This document shows positions 23,779-34,333 of a stretch of 64,000 nt of DNA, in pieces. The stretch covers positions 1,054,001 through 1,118,000 of the forward strand of contig NZ_CP033898.1 of NCBI RefSeq assembly GCF_003814005.1, read 5' to 3'. Position numbers and translations under genes: made by a program. The DNA comes from Corynebacterium pseudopelargi. Its GTDB lineage: Bacteria > Actinomycetota > Actinomycetes > Mycobacteriales > Mycobacteriaceae. Every line of letters begins with the position of its first letter. Position 1 is the stretch's first letter. Below the pieces are notes generated by a model. That model was not told the origin of the DNA and ran no database searches. It saw only the letters and a list, made by a program, of their open reading frames with translations.

Positions 23779-24885
23779 ATGAGCAAAAATCTGCTAAGCA
23801 AGCTCTACACAGGCGACGGTGGCCTCGACTTTGTTGGCCAACGCCGAAAGTGGTACTCCATTACCGCCGCTATTTTGCTGGTGTGCCTGGTAGCCATCGG
23901 TATTCGCGGCTTTAGCCTCGGCATCGATTTCGTGGGCGGCACGAAAATGAATATGCCCGCCGCACAACTGAGCACCGAGAAGGTGGAGCACACCTTCGAA
24001 GACGCCACCGGTGTTACTCCCGAGCAGGTGCAAATCGTGGGCGCAGGGGATAGCCGCATCCTCGAGATCACCTCAGAGCGACTCACCCAAGACCAAATCG
24101 ATGCCGCCCGCAATGCCCTCTACGAGGAATACAAGCCCGAAAATGCTTCCGGGCAGCAAACCCCTGATGCCATTGGCGATTCCACCGTCTCGGAATCCTG
24201 GGGCTCTACCATCACCTCGAGGATGCTGCTGGCCATGGGCGTGTTCCTGGCTGCTGTCTTTGTCTACATCGCCCTGAGGCTCGAAAGGAAGATGGGCGTA
24301 GCTGCCATGCTCGCCTTGCTGGTAGACCTGGTCGTAATCGCAGGTATCTACTCACTGGTGGGCTTTGAAGTAACCCCTGCCACCGTGATCGGCCTGCTCA
24401 CGGTGCTGGCCTTCTCCTTGTACGACACGGTGATCGTCTTTGATAAGGTCCGCGAGCTCAGCGCCGGTTATCTGGGGAATCGTCGTCGCACCTATGGGGA
24501 GCTGGCCAACGAGGCTGTGAACCAGACAGTGATGCGCTCGATCTCCACCACGATCATTTCGGCGCTGCCCATCCTTGCGCTGATGGTGGTGGCCGTGTGG
24601 CTCATGGGCGTGGGTACGCTGAAAGACCTCGCACTGGTACAGCTCATCGGTGTGATTGAAGGTACGTTCTCCTCCATCTTCCTTGCCACGCCGCTGCTGG
24701 TATCGCTAAAAGAGCGCGAACCTAAGGTCAAGGCGCATAACGCCCAGGTGCTTCGAGCCCGCGAGCATGTAGAAGATCCAGAAGACGAGGCTATCGACGA
24801 AGCAATCATCGAAGATCGCCTAGAAACGGACACACCCCAAACGCCTCCTTCTACCGGTGCCACCTGGCGCCCAGGCCAAGGCTAA
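23779..24885 (+). CDS. secF: Protein translocase subunit SecF
   Basis: Partner of SecD. The 368-residue protein has six membrane helices, the SLGIDFVGGTKM entry to the periplasmic domain, and the conserved helix pair TPATVIGLLTVLAFSLYDTVIVFDKVRE. The ribosome-binding site AAAAGGAG lies within the end of secD. The C-terminus is a charged cytoplasmic tail. Confidence 0.96.
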   Translation: MSKNLLSKLYTGDGGLDFVGQRRKWYSITAAILLVCLVAIGIRGFSLGIDFVGGTKMNMPAAQLSTEKVEHTFEDATGVTPEQVQIVGAGDSRILEITSERLTQDQIDAARNALYEEYKPENASGQQTPDAIGDSTVSESWGSTITSRMLLAMGVFLAAVFVYIALRLERKMGVAAMLALLVDLVVIAGIYSLVGFEVTPATVIGLLTVLAFSLYDTVIVFDKVRELSAGYLGNRRRTYGELANEAVNQTVMRSISTTIISALPILALMVVAVWLMGVGTLKDLALVQLIGVIEGTFSSIFLATPLLVSLKEREPKVKAHNAQVLRAREHVEDPEDEAIDEAIIEDRLETDTPQTPPSTGATWRPGQG

Positions 24886-24906
24886 ACACCCGGGTATCCA
24901 ATCCAG

Positions 24907-24926
24907 CACCCCGCTACGGCGGGGTG
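24907..24926 (+). terminator. Hairpin after secF
   Basis: CACCCCGC and GCGGGGTG form a perfect eight-bp stem with loop TACG; the downstream T tract is weak (TTGTGCTT). The remaining 248 bases to 25174 contain no gene I can support and presumably carry the promoter of the lipoprotein gene. Confidence 0.55.
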
Positions 24927-25174
24927 TTGTGCTTAGAAAGTATGTGCGGATGCCTTCGGGGATTACACCTGATTCGGGAAGCAGAACTTTTGGGTTTTAT
25001 ACTGAACAGGATTGCTGTCATGCGGAGGCTGCTAGGGCTTACACAACGAAGGCTTACACAAGTGGAAACGCTCCGGCATTTAATGCTCGAACCGCATGTG
25101 CGCACTAGTCAAGACGCTGCGCAACAACTTAGCAACGGCTGCATGGCCGGAAAAAGAAAGGTGGTTGCCCCTAC

Positions 25175-26812
25175 GTGACTGTCGAATCGGCACCTTCTCC
25201 GCGGGCACGAAGCTTGCGCACCATTTTCGCGCTCCTGGCTGCGGCCACGCTGACTGCTTTAGGCGTGCAAGCCTGCAGCAGCGATACAGATGAGCAGCAA
25301 GCCACCCCAAGTAATGAGCTTTTTGGCTACGCAGTAGATGTGCCGCTTGAAACCACCAACGCGGGTAGTTCCCTTGGAGCATCCATCGACGCCCAAGCCT
25401 TGAGCACCAGACTGTACCCAGGGCCTTTTACCCAAGGCCCTAAGGGACAGTGGATTCCCAACCGCGACGTAGCAGAAGGCCACTTGCTGCCGGGGGTGCA
25501 GCAACGCGCAGAATTTAAGATCAACGAGCAAGCCAAGTTTTCCGATGGAGCATCGCTGACCTGCGATTCCTTCCTACTGGCATTCCGTGCCGGCACCATG
25601 CCCTCGCTATTTCACTCCTATATGCCTTTGATGAATGAGGTAGAAAGCGTGGAGTGCCAACCAAATAGCAGAAGCGTTGACGTGGTGTTCAAGCAGGGCT
25701 TTGGCCCGAGGTGGCGCCAAATCTTCCCCGCGGGCACGCTACTTCCTGCGCACGCCATTGCCCGAGAAGCTGGCCTGAGCATGGAAGAACTCAACACTGC
25801 GCTGAGCAATCAGCAGTGGGGCATGCTCGAAGGCGTAGCCCAGGTGTGGAATGAGGGCTATGAGCTAGAAAATTTCAATGCTTCGCTCCAGCAAAGCCTC
25901 GGCCCTTATAAGATCCGCTCCGTTGGGGATCAAGGCGAGGTGATCCTGGAACGCAACGAGTATTACGCAGGTGCGCAGGCAGAAGAACCCGAACTGGTGG
26001 TGTGGCCACGGGGATCTGATCTTGAGCAATTGCGCAAGGACGGTGTGCTTCGCGTTGCCGATAGCACCAGCTTGAATGATCTTTCCTGGCTTGACCGCGA
26101 TGATGTGGAGCGCCCGGTAGAGGTAGCGGCAATGGAAGGTGTGATGACTGATTCCTTGCTGCTTTCAGATACGGGAGTGTTCGCAACCGCTGAAAACCGC
26201 AAAGCATTTGCAGCCTGCATTGATCAGGCCGCCGTAGCCCAAGCCTCCGAGAAAGCCAGCGGCGTGCCCGTTACCCCAGTTGTTACCCGAATGCTTCGCG
26301 CAGGCGATCCATCCGCCACGCAATTAAAAGACATCACCGATCCTCACCTCGGCACCAATATTGATCAGGCCAAGGCTCTCGGCGGCACCACCATCAATAT
26401 TGGTTATAGCGGCCCGGATCAGCGCAAAGCCGACATGGTCAAAGCCATACAAAAATCTTGTGCACCGGCTGGGATCGAGATCGTCGATGCATCTAAGCAA
26501 GGCGGCACCTTTGATCAACTGCAGTGGGTTGGCACCGATGGCACCGGTGCGTATCACGCCAACGCCACCTTGGATGCGCTGTTATTGGCCGTCGATCCTG
26601 TAAGTGATTTCAGCGGAGCAGCAAAGTCGAGTGCAGATATTGAAGGCTTGCGTAAAGATGAAGCCGCATCCTGGGACAACCTCACCACCGTGCCGTTGGC
26701 TACGCAACCGCGAGTGCAGATGTACGACCGCAATGTCTTGCATGTAGTGCCCAATACCAATGCCTCCGGCGTGGGCTGGAATATGGATCGCTGGAGCACC
26801 AAGCAGCCCTAG
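25175..26812 (+). CDS. Family 5 extracellular solute-binding lipoprotein
   Basis: A 545-residue lipoprotein: signal peptide with lipobox LGVQAC, then a two-lobed fold like oligopeptide/dipeptide-binding proteins of ABC importers ([50 protein letters not shown]). No permease or ATPase is nearby. M. tuberculosis Rv2585c is a lipoprotein in the same position between secF and apt-rel, so it is a conserved orphan binding protein. The GTG at 25175 lies downstream of AAAGAAAGG at wide spacing. The ligand is unknown. Confidence 0.85.
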   Translation: MTVESAPSPRARSLRTIFALLAAATLTALGVQACSSDTDEQQATPSNELFGYAVDVPLETTNAGSSLGASIDAQALSTRLYPGPFTQGPKGQWIPNRDVAEGHLLPGVQQRAEFKINEQAKFSDGASLTCDSFLLAFRAGTMPSLFHSYMPLMNEVESVECQPNSRSVDVVFKQGFGPRWRQIFPAGTLLPAHAIAREAGLSMEELNTALSNQQWGMLEGVAQVWNEGYELENFNASLQQSLGPYKIRSVGDQGEVILERNEYYAGAQAEEPELVVWPRGSDLEQLRKDGVLRVADSTSLNDLSWLDRDDVERPVEVAAMEGVMTDSLLLSDTGVFATAENRKAFAACIDQAAVAQASEKASGVPVTPVVTRMLRAGDPSATQLKDITDPHLGTNIDQAKALGGTTINIGYSGPDQRKADMVKAIQKSCAPAGIEIVDASKQGGTFDQLQWVGTDGTGAYHANATLDALLLAVDPVSDFSGAAKSSADIEGLRKDEAASWDNLTTVPLATQPRVQMYDRNVLHVVPNTNASGVGWNMDRWSTKQP

Positions 26813-26880
26813 GCCAGCACATGACCTCACCCTCTCATGCCTTAGCCCAAACCAATCACAGCCAAGAAACGGATGTTCAC

Positions 26881-27444
26881 ATGACTAGCAACAGCCCTCG
26901 CTATACCAGCGCTATTGATGCACTCAAGCAAAAGACTCGCCTGGTGCCAGACTTCCCGGTCGAGGGGGTGCTCTTTGAAGATCTCACCCCAGTGTTGGCA
27001 GACCCAGAGGCCTTCCGCCTGATTATCGACGACGTCGCCGCCGAGGCCGCGAAGGCCGAGGTTGATTTGATTGGTGGGCTCGATGCCCGCGGTTTCCTCC
27101 TGGGCTCGGCGGTGGCGTATTGCACCGATAGCGGTATTTTGGCCATTCGCAAGCAGGGCAAGCTGCCTCCACCGGTGCATACCCAAAGCTACGATCTTGA
27201 ATACGGCAAGGCAGCGCTTGAGTTGCCGGCTGAAAACCTTGACCTCACAGGCAAGCGCGTGATGGTGGTCGACGATGTGCTTGCCACCGGCGGCACTCTG
27301 AGCGCTGCGATTAAGTTGATTGAGCAATGTGGTGGTGAGGTAGTCGGCTGCGCCGTAGTGTTAGAGGTAGCAGGTTTAGGTGGTCGCGAACGTCTAGGCG
27401 ATGTGCCCTTGTACGTTGTGAACCAGCAAAACACTGAAGGTTAG
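26881..27444 (+). CDS. apt: Adenine phosphoribosyltransferase
   Basis: Salvages adenine with PRPP to AMP. The 187-residue protein has the family entry [30 protein letters not shown] and the PRPP-binding [13 protein letters not shown]. The frame is open from an ATG at 26821, but the shorter start gives the usual length; neither has a strong ribosome-binding site. Placed directly before rel, as in other actinobacteria. Confidence 0.94.
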   Translation: MTSNSPRYTSAIDALKQKTRLVPDFPVEGVLFEDLTPVLADPEAFRLIIDDVAAEAAKAEVDLIGGLDARGFLLGSAVAYCTDSGILAIRKQGKLPPPVHTQSYDLEYGKAALELPAENLDLTGKRVMVVDDVLATGGTLSAAIKLIEQCGGEVVGCAVVLEVAGLGGRERLGDVPLYVVNQQNTEG

Positions 27445-27598
27445 CTCCAAAAAGCAATAAGGAAATAGTGGCGAGTTACGCGGTGTTTGCACCTGTACAT
27501 CAAGGTGTGGGCATAAGCGCGGTGGAGACCGAAAAAACGCACACTCTGGTGGGAGTAGATGTGCTAATTTGCCACAGATAGCGGGAAGGAGCTTGGGC

Positions 27599-29878
27599 GT
27601 GACGGTGGAAAAGAAGCCCCAAAAACAGCCGACGACTATGCGCAGCATGTCGGCGCGCTTGGCTCGTAGTCTTACGGGCACGCGAGTGCGCATTAATCCG
27701 GTGCTAGAGCCTTTGATGGCGATTCACCGTGAGTTTCACCCAAAGGCTGATGCCGAGTTGCTCGATCGTGCCTATGCCACGGCAGAGCGCTTGCATGAAG
27801 GGGTGTTCCGCAAATCCGGCGATCCGTATATCACCCACCCGCTTGCGGTTGCCACCATCGCCGCCGAGATCGGCATGGATACCACCACCTTGGTGGCGGC
27901 ACTCTTGCACGATACGGTCGAAGACACCGACTATTCCTTGCAGGATCTCACCAGGGATTTTGGCGAGGAAGTAGCCAGGCTTGTCGACGGCGTAACCAAG
28001 CTCGATAAAGTTGCACTCGGCGCCGCTGCTGAGGCTGAAACGATCCGCAAAATGATCGTTGCCATGAGCGAGGATCCTCGCGTGTTGGTAATTAAGGTGG
28101 CCGATCGCCTGCACAACATGCGCACCATGCGCTTTTTGCCCCCAGAAAAGCAGGCTAAGAAGGCTCGCCAAACCCTCGAGGTGATCGCCCCCTTGGCGCA
28201 CCGCCTTGGTATGGCCAGCGTGAAGTGGGAGCTAGAAGATCTCTCCTTTGCCATCCTGTATCCCAAGAAATACGACGAGGTGGTGCGCCTTGTGGCCGAT
28301 CGTGCGCCCTCGCGCGATCGCTACCTCAAAGAAGTATCTGCGGAGCTGCAGCAGGCGCTCAAAGATAATCACATTGACGCCGAGGTGATGGGCCGGCCGA
28401 AGCACTATTGGTCGATTTACCAAAAGATGATTGTGCGAGGCAAAGATTTTGACGAGATTTTCGATCTCGTCGGCCTGCGCATCCTGGTCGATACCGTGAA
28501 TAACTGCTACGCGGCCATCGGCGTGGTGCACTCTTTGTATTCGGCCATGCCCGGTCGTTTTAAGGACTATATTTCTTCACCGAAGTTCGGGGTGTACCAG
28601 TCGCTGCATACCACCGTGATGGGCGATGGTGGCAAGCCCATTGAGGTGCAGGTGCGCACGCACGAGATGCACTTCAACTCCGAATATGGCATCGCAGCCC
28701 ACTGGCGCTACAAGGAGCTGAAAGGCTCTAAGGGCGATCAAGCCGAAATTGATCAGATGTCCTGGATGCGCCAATTATTGGATTGGCAAAAAGAGGCAGC
28801 GGATCCCAATGAGTTCTTAGATAGCCTTCGCTATGACCTCACTGCCAAGCAGATCTTTGTGTTTACCCCCAAAGGCGATGTGGTGAACCTCCCGGTGGAT
28901 TCAACGCCGGTGGATTTTGCCTATGCCGTTCACACGGAGGTGGGGCATCGCTGCATCGGTGCGAAGATCAATGGCAAATTGGTGGCGCTGGAATCCAAGC
29001 TCAAATCGGGTGACCGCGTAGAGATCTTTACCTCTAAAGATCCGAATGCTGGCCCGAGCCAAGATTGGCGCGATTTTGTGGTCTCGCCCAGGGCAAAGAC
29101 CAAGATCCGCCAGTGGTTTGCCAAGGAACGTCGTGGCGAATACCTCGAGGCCGGCAGGGATGCGCTGGCGGCAGAAGTCCAGCGTGGCGGCTTGCCCATG
29201 CACAGGCTATTTACTGCCTCCACCATGAAGCAGGTGGCAACTGAGCTGCACTATCCGGATATCGATTCGCTCTACACCGCGATCGGCTCGGGCAATGTGT
29301 CGGCCTCCAATGTGGCCCACCGCCTCATGGCGCGCTTTGGCGATACTGACGATGCCGTGGACACGCTCGTGTCGCGTACCCCTTTAAGCGAGCTCGTTCA
29401 CCCCGAGCATCAGGGCACAAGCTCCCAGGCGGTATTGGTGCAGGGCAGCCCCGATGTGCTGGCCAAACTCGCTAAATGCTGTATGCCGGTGCCCGGTGAT
29501 GAAATCTTCGGCTTCATCACCCGTGGTGGAGGCGTGTCGGTACACCGCGTGGATTGCACCAACGCCAAGAAGCTCAAAGAGGAACAAGAAAGGCTTATCG
29601 ACGTCTCCTGGGCCCAAGAAGGAGGCGGCACCGCTTTTGCTGCCACCTTGCAGCTCGAAGCGCTCGATCGCGATGGCCTGCTCATGGACCTCACCCGCGT
29701 GATCAACGAGCAACAGGTGGTTGTGGTGGCGATGAATTCCCACACCGCCGATGATCACGTTGCCGTGGTGCGCTTTACCTTCTCGGTATCGGATACCAAG
29801 CAGCTTGGCACGCTCATGAACCAGCTAAGAAATATCGAGGGCGTATTCGACGTGTACCGCGTCACCGCCGGCGGCTAA
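27599..29878 (+). CDS. rel: Bifunctional (p)ppGpp synthetase/hydrolase Rel
   Basis: Makes and degrades the stringent-response alarmones. The 759-residue protein has an intact HD hydrolase site ([10 protein letters not shown]104-D105), the synthetase domain ([26 protein letters not shown]), the TGS domain ([13 protein letters not shown]), a helical/zinc-finger region ([24 protein letters not shown]) and a C-terminal ACT domain. AAGGAG lies seven bases before the GTG at 27599. Both activities look intact. Followed by a strong hairpin. Confidence 0.97.
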   Translation: MTVEKKPQKQPTTMRSMSARLARSLTGTRVRINPVLEPLMAIHREFHPKADAELLDRAYATAERLHEGVFRKSGDPYITHPLAVATIAAEIGMDTTTLVAALLHDTVEDTDYSLQDLTRDFGEEVARLVDGVTKLDKVALGAAAEAETIRKMIVAMSEDPRVLVIKVADRLHNMRTMRFLPPEKQAKKARQTLEVIAPLAHRLGMASVKWELEDLSFAILYPKKYDEVVRLVADRAPSRDRYLKEVSAELQQALKDNHIDAEVMGRPKHYWSIYQKMIVRGKDFDEIFDLVGLRILVDTVNNCYAAIGVVHSLYSAMPGRFKDYISSPKFGVYQSLHTTVMGDGGKPIEVQVRTHEMHFNSEYGIAAHWRYKELKGSKGDQAEIDQMSWMRQLLDWQKEAADPNEFLDSLRYDLTAKQIFVFTPKGDVVNLPVDSTPVDFAYAVHTEVGHRCIGAKINGKLVALESKLKSGDRVEIFTSKDPNAGPSQDWRDFVVSPRAKTKIRQWFAKERRGEYLEAGRDALAAEVQRGGLPMHRLFTASTMKQVATELHYPDIDSLYTAIGSGNVSASNVAHRLMARFGDTDDAVDTLVSRTPLSELVHPEHQGTSSQAVLVQGSPDVLAKLAKCCMPVPGDEIFGFITRGGGVSVHRVDCTNAKKLKEEQERLIDVSWAQEGGGTAFAATLQLEALDRDGLLMDLTRVINEQQVVVVAMNSHTADDHVAVVRFTFSVSDTKQLGTLMNQLRNIEGVFDVYRVTAGG

Positions 29879-29887
29879 ATACAACAC

Positions 29888-29921
29888 AACGCCCAAGCAC
29901 CACATCATGTGCTTGGGCGTT
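29888..29921 (+). terminator. Bidirectional-type hairpin after rel
   Basis: A perfect 13-bp stem (AACGCCCAAGCAC with GTGCTTGGGCGTT) around an eight-base loop lies between convergent rel and the cyclophilin gene. T tracts are short on both sides. Confidence 0.7.
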
Positions 29922-29935
29922 ATTGCTAGAAAAGC

Positions 29936-30739
29936 TTATTGCACCTTAGCGGAGGTAATCTTTACTTCCTTCTTAGGAGCGCCTTCGCTTCCACCACCAT
30001 CAACGCCTTCGGCAACAACAGCGTCGAGCGTGTCAAGGCCGGGCTGCTCGATCTTGCCAAAGTAGGTGTAGGCAGGAGGCAGGGGAGAGTCACCGTAGTT
30101 CAAGAAGAACTGTGAGCCATTGGTATCCGGGCCAGAGTTAGCCATGGCCACCGTGCCACGCGGGTACACCACGGGGCTTGCTTGATCTTCAGCCTCATCG
30201 GTGGGGTACTCGTTGGCAAAGCTAAACCCTGGGCCGCCAGTGCCCTGGCCGGTGGGATCGCCACACTGCAAGATGTGCAGGCCTTCGGTGACCATGCGGT
30301 GGCAGACTGTGTCGTCGTAGAAGCCGGACTTTGCTAGGTGCTCGATCGCGTTGACGGTACAAGGAGAAACGGCACGATCCAGGCTCAGCGGGATCTCGCC
30401 GGCGGTGGTATCAAAGGTGATGTTCACGGTGCCGGTTGCGGCAACGTCCTTCGTCTTTGGCTTGTCTACCTTCTTTGCCGCTTCGCCGGCATCCGGGTAC
30501 TCGCAATTGACCGTATCGCCAAGCGCAGTCTCACGGCTTAATGCCAGGGTGTTGCTTTGAGGTTCTTGCTCATCTTCGTTGAAGTATTGGTAACCAAAGT
30601 AACCACCAACCAACAACACAGCTACGGCGGCGATAGCACCAATGGCCATCGGCGTGGAACGTCCCTGCTTACGTTCATTTCGTTTTACCTGATGTTCGAG
30701 CTTTTCCATCGCCTCGCGGCGGCGTTGTTGGTTGCTCAC
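29936..30739 (-). CDS. Membrane-anchored cyclophilin-type peptidyl-prolyl isomerase
   Basis: A 267-residue protein with a basic cytoplasmic N-terminus, one membrane helix (about residues 31-50), a linker and an extracytoplasmic cyclophilin domain: FDTTAGEIPLSLD, FYDDTVCHRMV, QCGDPTGQGTGGPGFSFANE, GTVAMANSGPDTNGSQFFLNY. It should catalyse proline cis-trans isomerisation on exported proteins. The frame is open to 30973, but the GTG at 30739 has GAGGAG six bases upstream and matches the family. It corresponds to Rv2582 (ppiB) next to rel in M. tuberculosis. Confidence 0.92.
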   Translation of the reverse strand: MSNQQRRREAMEKLEHQVKRNERKQGRSTPMAIGAIAAVAVLLVGGYFGYQYFNEDEQEPQSNTLALSRETALGDTVNCEYPDAGEAAKKVDKPKTKDVAATGTVNITFDTTAGEIPLSLDRAVSPCTVNAIEHLAKSGFYDDTVCHRMVTEGLHILQCGDPTGQGTGGPGFSFANEYPTDEAEDQASPVVYPRGTVAMANSGPDTNGSQFFLNYGDSPLPPAYTYFGKIEQPGLDTLDAVVAEGVDGGGSEGAPKKEVKITSAKVQ

Positions 30740-30961
30740 TGTCAACTCCTCTATGTATGAACCATCCCCGGGCCGTATAAGCGCTAAGACGCTCAAGCTC
30801 GGGGCAACAATGCCCACCCAGCATAGCCTTAAACGGCGCCTTGGAGCGCATTGCATAAGCGATATAGGTACTAAAAGCAGCAGCGATAAAGACTTACCCA
30901 GCGCTTCAAGCTGGCTGAGCCTAGCTTGCAAGCAGGGGTGGCGAGATAGCAACACAGCACT

Positions 30962-30967
30962 TAGGCT
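30962..30967 (+). promoter_or_regulatory. Putative -10 box for tpx (leaderless)
   Basis: TAGGCT lies six bases before the tpx ATG and no Shine-Dalgarno is present. The 234-base divergent region 30740-30973 between the cyclophilin gene and tpx holds no gene. Confidence 0.35.
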
Positions 30968-30973
30968 TGGCAC

Positions 30974-31480
30974 ATGGCATTAACTCATTTCCAAGGCAAC
31001 GAAGCACACACCAATGGCAACCTTCCCGAGGTTGGCAGCTCACTTCCAGAATTCACGCTGGTAGGCACCGAGCTTAAAGAGCTCAGCAACCAGGATTTCG
31101 CCGGCAAACGCCTCGTGATCAATATCTTCCCCTCCATCGACACCGGCGTATGCGCCGCCAGCGTGCGCGAATTTAACCAGCGCGCGGCAGCACTGGACAA
31201 CACCACCGTATTGTGCGTCTCCGAGGATCTTCCCTTCGCGCTGGCTCGTTTCTGCGGTGCAGAAGGCATTGAAAACGTCGTCAGCGCCTCCGGCTTCCGT
31301 AGCAACTTCGCTCAAGACTTCGGCGTAAAACTCCAAGATTCCCCGCTTGAGGGACTCATGGCGCGTGCAGTTGTGGTGGCCGATCAAGACGGCAACATCC
31401 TCCACGCCCAGTTGGTAGAAGAAATCGGCACCGAGCCCGATTATGACGCCGCGGTAGAAGCACTCGACACGGCCTCTTAA
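30974..31480 (+). CDS. tpx: Thiol peroxidase Tpx
   Basis: Atypical 2-Cys peroxiredoxin reducing hydrogen peroxide and alkyl hydroperoxides with thioredoxin. In the 168-residue protein the peroxidatic cysteine is C60 in [13 protein letters not shown] and the resolving cysteine C94 in [14 protein letters not shown], one residue from the E. coli numbering. No ribosome-binding site is visible; see the putative leaderless promoter. Confidence 0.95.
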   Translation: MALTHFQGNEAHTNGNLPEVGSSLPEFTLVGTELKELSNQDFAGKRLVINIFPSIDTGVCAASVREFNQRAAALDNTTVLCVSEDLPFALARFCGAEGIENVVSASGFRSNFAQDFGVKLQDSPLEGLMARAVVVADQDGNILHAQLVEEIGTEPDYDAAVEALDTAS

Positions 31481-31502
31481 AAACTCGGCAATAAACACCG
31501 TG

Positions 31503-31533
31503 ACCCCCAGCGCCTGGATGCGTTGGGGGTTTG
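31503..31533 (+). terminator. Intrinsic terminator after tpx
   Basis: ACCCCCAGCGC (31503-31513) pairs with GCGTTGGGGGT (31520-31530, one G-U) around a six-base loop and runs into TTT. Confidence 0.75.
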
Positions 31534-31564
31534 CTCATTGTGGTTGCCCGGTAGCTGCAGAGAC

Positions 31565-31570
31565 TACAGT
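31565..31570 (+). promoter_or_regulatory. Putative -10 box of the metallo-hydrolase gene
   Basis: TACAGT lies seven bases before the GTG at 31578, which has only a poor ribosome-binding site, consistent with a leaderless mRNA. Confidence 0.4.
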
Positions 31571-31577
31571 TGCAAAG

Positions 31578-32216
31578 GTGGATATTCTCGGATTTGTTGC
31601 AGGGCCGTATCAAACCAATTGTTACCTCTTTGACGATGGCGCCAAGCTCAGCGTGATCGACCCCGGCATGCAAGCGCAGCCCGTGGTCGAACAATACCTA
31701 CGCGAACACAACCGCACCCTGGAACACGTAGTGCTCACCCACGGCCATATCGATCACACCCGAGATGCAGCAGCACTAGCCAATGCATGGGATGTGCCAC
31801 TGTGGATTCATCCAGATGATGCATTCATGCTGGAAGCAGGCGATGGAGTGCTAGAACAATCCAAGGTGCTCTTCCAGGCACACACCATGCCGCAGGCCAA
31901 AGACCTGCGCTACCTCGAACATGGCCAAACTATCGAGCTTGGTGGCGAAGCCTTCGAGGTGCGTCATGCACCAGGCCATTCGCCCGGCTCCGTGCTCTTT
32001 GTGGGCAAGCAGCTGTGTATAAGCGGCGACGTTGTATTCCAAGGATCAATTGGGCGTACCGATCTGCCGCAATCGGACCCCGAGGCGATGGAGCAATCGT
32101 TGCGCGATGAGGTGTTGCGCCTTGATCCTGCGTTGCAAATCCTCCCAGGGCACGGAGCAGCCACCACGGCGCGGGCAGAATTTGCAACGAATCCCTTCCT
32201 TACTTCCTTGAAGTAG
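31578..32216 (+). CDS. Metallo-beta-lactamase fold hydrolase (glyoxalase II-like)
   Basis: A 212-residue protein with the metal motif THGHIDH (H55, H57, D59, H60), GHSPGSVLF, SGDVVFQGSIGRTDLP and a final PGHG, as in glyoxalase II-like hydrolases. M. tuberculosis Rv2581c holds the same position before hisS. The open frame reaches back to 31500 through the terminator, so I start at the GTG where family similarity begins. The substrate is not known. Confidence 0.85.
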   Translation: MDILGFVAGPYQTNCYLFDDGAKLSVIDPGMQAQPVVEQYLREHNRTLEHVVLTHGHIDHTRDAAALANAWDVPLWIHPDDAFMLEAGDGVLEQSKVLFQAHTMPQAKDLRYLEHGQTIELGGEAFEVRHAPGHSPGSVLFVGKQLCISGDVVFQGSIGRTDLPQSDPEAMEQSLRDEVLRLDPALQILPGHGAATTARAEFATNPFLTSLK

Positions 32217-32317
32217 TCCTTTTCAAGGCATTGGGAAGGCAAAGCGTGGCGTGGCCGAAAGCATTCCACGAAACCTCTTTGCCCAAGCCCTGCAATAGTC
32301 GCCACATGGCGGGGCGT

Positions 32318-32323
32318 TAAGAT
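32318..32323 (+). promoter_or_regulatory. hisS -10 box (leaderless)
   Basis: TAAGAT lies seven bases before the hisS GTG and there is no Shine-Dalgarno, so transcription probably starts on the start codon. Confidence 0.5.
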
Positions 32324-32330
32324 AGCAGGC

Positions 32331-33611
32331 GTGACTAACGCGAAAAAGCTCCCGACGATTGCCGCGCCTAAGGGCGTGCCCGATTACCTGCCACCCCAAT
32401 CGCGAACCTTTTTGCAGGTGCGCGACACTTTTGCGCACCAGTCGCATTTGGCAGGCTACGAGCACATCGAGTTGCCGGTGTTTGAAGATACCGCCCTTTT
32501 CGCCCGCGGTGTCGGTGAATCCACCGACGTAGTAAGCAAAGAAATGTATACCTTTGCCGATCGCGGTGAGCGCTCTGTCACCCTTCGCCCCGAAGGCACC
32601 GCTGGCGTGATGCGAGCAGTAATCGAGCACAATCTCAACCGCGGCCAGCTACCGGTGAAGCTGAGCTACTACGGACCATTTTTCCGCTACGAGCGCCCCC
32701 AGGCAGGCCGATACCGCCAGCTCCAACAAGTAGGCGTTGAGGCCATCGGCGTGGATGATCCATATCTGGACGCCGAGGTAATCGCCCTTGCAGATGCAAG
32801 CCTGAAGGCGATCGGCCTAGAAGGCTACCGCCTCGAGCTCACCAGCTTAGGCGATGCTACATGCCGCCCCGAATACCGCGAGAAGCTGCAGGAATTTTTG
32901 TTCAAGCTGCCGCTGGATGAGGCCACCAAGCAGCGCGCCCAGATTAACCCGCTGCGTGTGCTCGATGATAAGCGCCCGGAGGTCAAGGAAATGACCGCCG
33001 ATGCGCCGCTGATGGTGGACCACCTTTCTGCAGCATCCCAGAAGCACTTCGAAACCGTCACTGGTGTGCTTGATGATCTCGGCGTTGCCTACACCATTAA
33101 TCCGCGCCTTGTTCGTGGCTTGGACTATTACACCAAGACCACCTTCGAGTTCGTCCACGATGGACTGGGTGCGCAGTCTGGTATTGGTGGCGGTGGCCGA
33201 TACGACGGCCTGATGGCACAACTTGGTGGCCAAGAACTTTCCGGCATCGGCTACGCGCTCGGCGTGGATCGTTGCGTGCTTGCCCTTGATGCAGAGGCCA
33301 AAGAATTCGGTAAGCACAACCGTGTGGATGTCTACGGTGTGGCCATGGGTGAAGACGCTAAACGGGCGCTCATGCCCCTGTTGAACACTTTGCGTGCAGC
33401 AGGTATCCGTTGCGATATGGCCTATGGCGATCGCGGCCTTAAAGGTGCCATGAAGGGCGCCGATAGGGCAGGAGCTACCTGTGCGCTCGTGGTGGGCGAT
33501 CGCGAATTAGAACAAGGCGTGATCGCGGTAAAGAACCTTCGTGAACACACCCAGGAGATGGTGGAACAAAACGCCCTGGTGGAATACGTCCAACGCCTCC
33601 TCGCCGGCTAG
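32331..33611 (+). CDS. hisS: Histidyl-tRNA synthetase
   Basis: Class II synthetase. The 426-residue protein shows [11 protein letters not shown] at the start, motif 2 in [24 protein letters not shown], the histidine-specific motifs [14 protein letters not shown] and [12 protein letters not shown], motif 3 in [10 protein letters not shown], and the C-terminal anticodon-binding domain. The GTG at 32331 is supported by the leaderless promoter. Confidence 0.97.
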   Translation: MTNAKKLPTIAAPKGVPDYLPPQSRTFLQVRDTFAHQSHLAGYEHIELPVFEDTALFARGVGESTDVVSKEMYTFADRGERSVTLRPEGTAGVMRAVIEHNLNRGQLPVKLSYYGPFFRYERPQAGRYRQLQQVGVEAIGVDDPYLDAEVIALADASLKAIGLEGYRLELTSLGDATCRPEYREKLQEFLFKLPLDEATKQRAQINPLRVLDDKRPEVKEMTADAPLMVDHLSAASQKHFETVTGVLDDLGVAYTINPRLVRGLDYYTKTTFEFVHDGLGAQSGIGGGGRYDGLMAQLGGQELSGIGYALGVDRCVLALDAEAKEFGKHNRVDVYGVAMGEDAKRALMPLLNTLRAAGIRCDMAYGDRGLKGAMKGADRAGATCALVVGDRELEQGVIAVKNLREHTQEMVEQNALVEYVQRLLAG

Positions 33612-33667
33612 AACGCACGCGCCCTAACGTGCAGCCCTAGCGTGCAAGTTAGAGCCAAAAAGCGTGG

Positions 33668-33692
33668 CGCCCACAGCATGTAGCTGTGGGCG
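33668..33692 (-). terminator. Hairpin between hisS and the FMN reductase gene
   Basis: CGCCCACAGC and GCTGTGGGCG form a perfect 10-bp stem. On the minus strand TTTTT follows a few bases later, so it better serves the minus-strand gene, though it may stop both. Confidence 0.6.
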
Positions 33693-33731
33693 TATTGCCA
33701 TAGTGAGGCCAACTCGTGCCGTTTTGCTGCT

Positions 33732-34298
33732 TTAGATCTGGTGGGTGCCCTTTTGGTATTCGGGGATCATCAGCATGGCCAATTCATTGGCGGCGCGGTG
33801 AATGCGATTATTCAGCGCTGGGAGTGCTTCCTCGGTGGTGTCTTGGGGAGTCACCAAAATGGCGGTGGGAACAATCGCCGCTTTGAGGTAGCTAAACAGG
33901 GGGCGCACTGCGTGCTCAAGCACCAAAGCGTGGCGCTGGGAGCCTGCATTCGCGGCGATGATCACCGGGATTTGTTTGATGTCTTGAGGCTGGAGCGCAT
34001 CGAAGAACATCTTAAAAAGCCCCGAGTAGCTGGCCTTGAACACTGGCGTGACGGCGATGAGGGCATCGGAGGATTTCACCTGCGAAATTGCTCGCTGCAG
34101 CGCTGGAGTGAGCTCACCATTGTGCGTCATGCAGTGCGCCAGATCGAAGGCGAGATCCTTCAGGCTTAAAGCATGCACCTCTAAATCAGAGCCACAACCT
34201 TGCACTGCCTTCTGCGCGGCCTCGGCAATGGTGTTGCCAAGAGCCAGGGAGCTGGAGGGCTCGCCAAGACCACCGGAGATAATCGTCAAAGTGCGCAT
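33732..34298 (-). CDS. NADPH-dependent FMN reductase (CE1759 family)
   Basis: A 188-residue flavodoxin-like protein: ISGGLGEPSSSLALGNTIAEA at the FMN phosphate loop, VTPVFKASYSGLFKMFFDAL, and VIIAANAGSQRHALVLEHAVRPLF. It resembles the corynebacterial 'CE1759' FMN reductases that in some genomes serve luciferase-type monooxygenases, but no monooxygenase is adjacent here. A TACACT box eight bases before the ATG suggests its own leaderless promoter. The TetR gene upstream is a candidate regulator. Confidence 0.85.
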   Translation of the reverse strand: MRTLTIISGGLGEPSSSLALGNTIAEAAQKAVQGCGSDLEVHALSLKDLAFDLAHCMTHNGELTPALQRAISQVKSSDALIAVTPVFKASYSGLFKMFFDALQPQDIKQIPVIIAANAGSQRHALVLEHAVRPLFSYLKAAIVPTAILVTPQDTTEEALPALNNRIHRAANELAMLMIPEYQKGTHQI

Positions 34299-34306
34299 GG
34301 GTGTTT

Positions 34307-34312
34307 AGTGTA
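34307..34312 (-). promoter_or_regulatory. FMN reductase gene -10 box (leaderless)
   Basis: TACACT on the minus strand is eight bases from the ATG at 34298; no Shine-Dalgarno is present. It lies within the 35-base gap after the TetR gene. Confidence 0.5.
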
Positions 34313-34333
34313 GGCGCAGGGCTGTGAACAGGG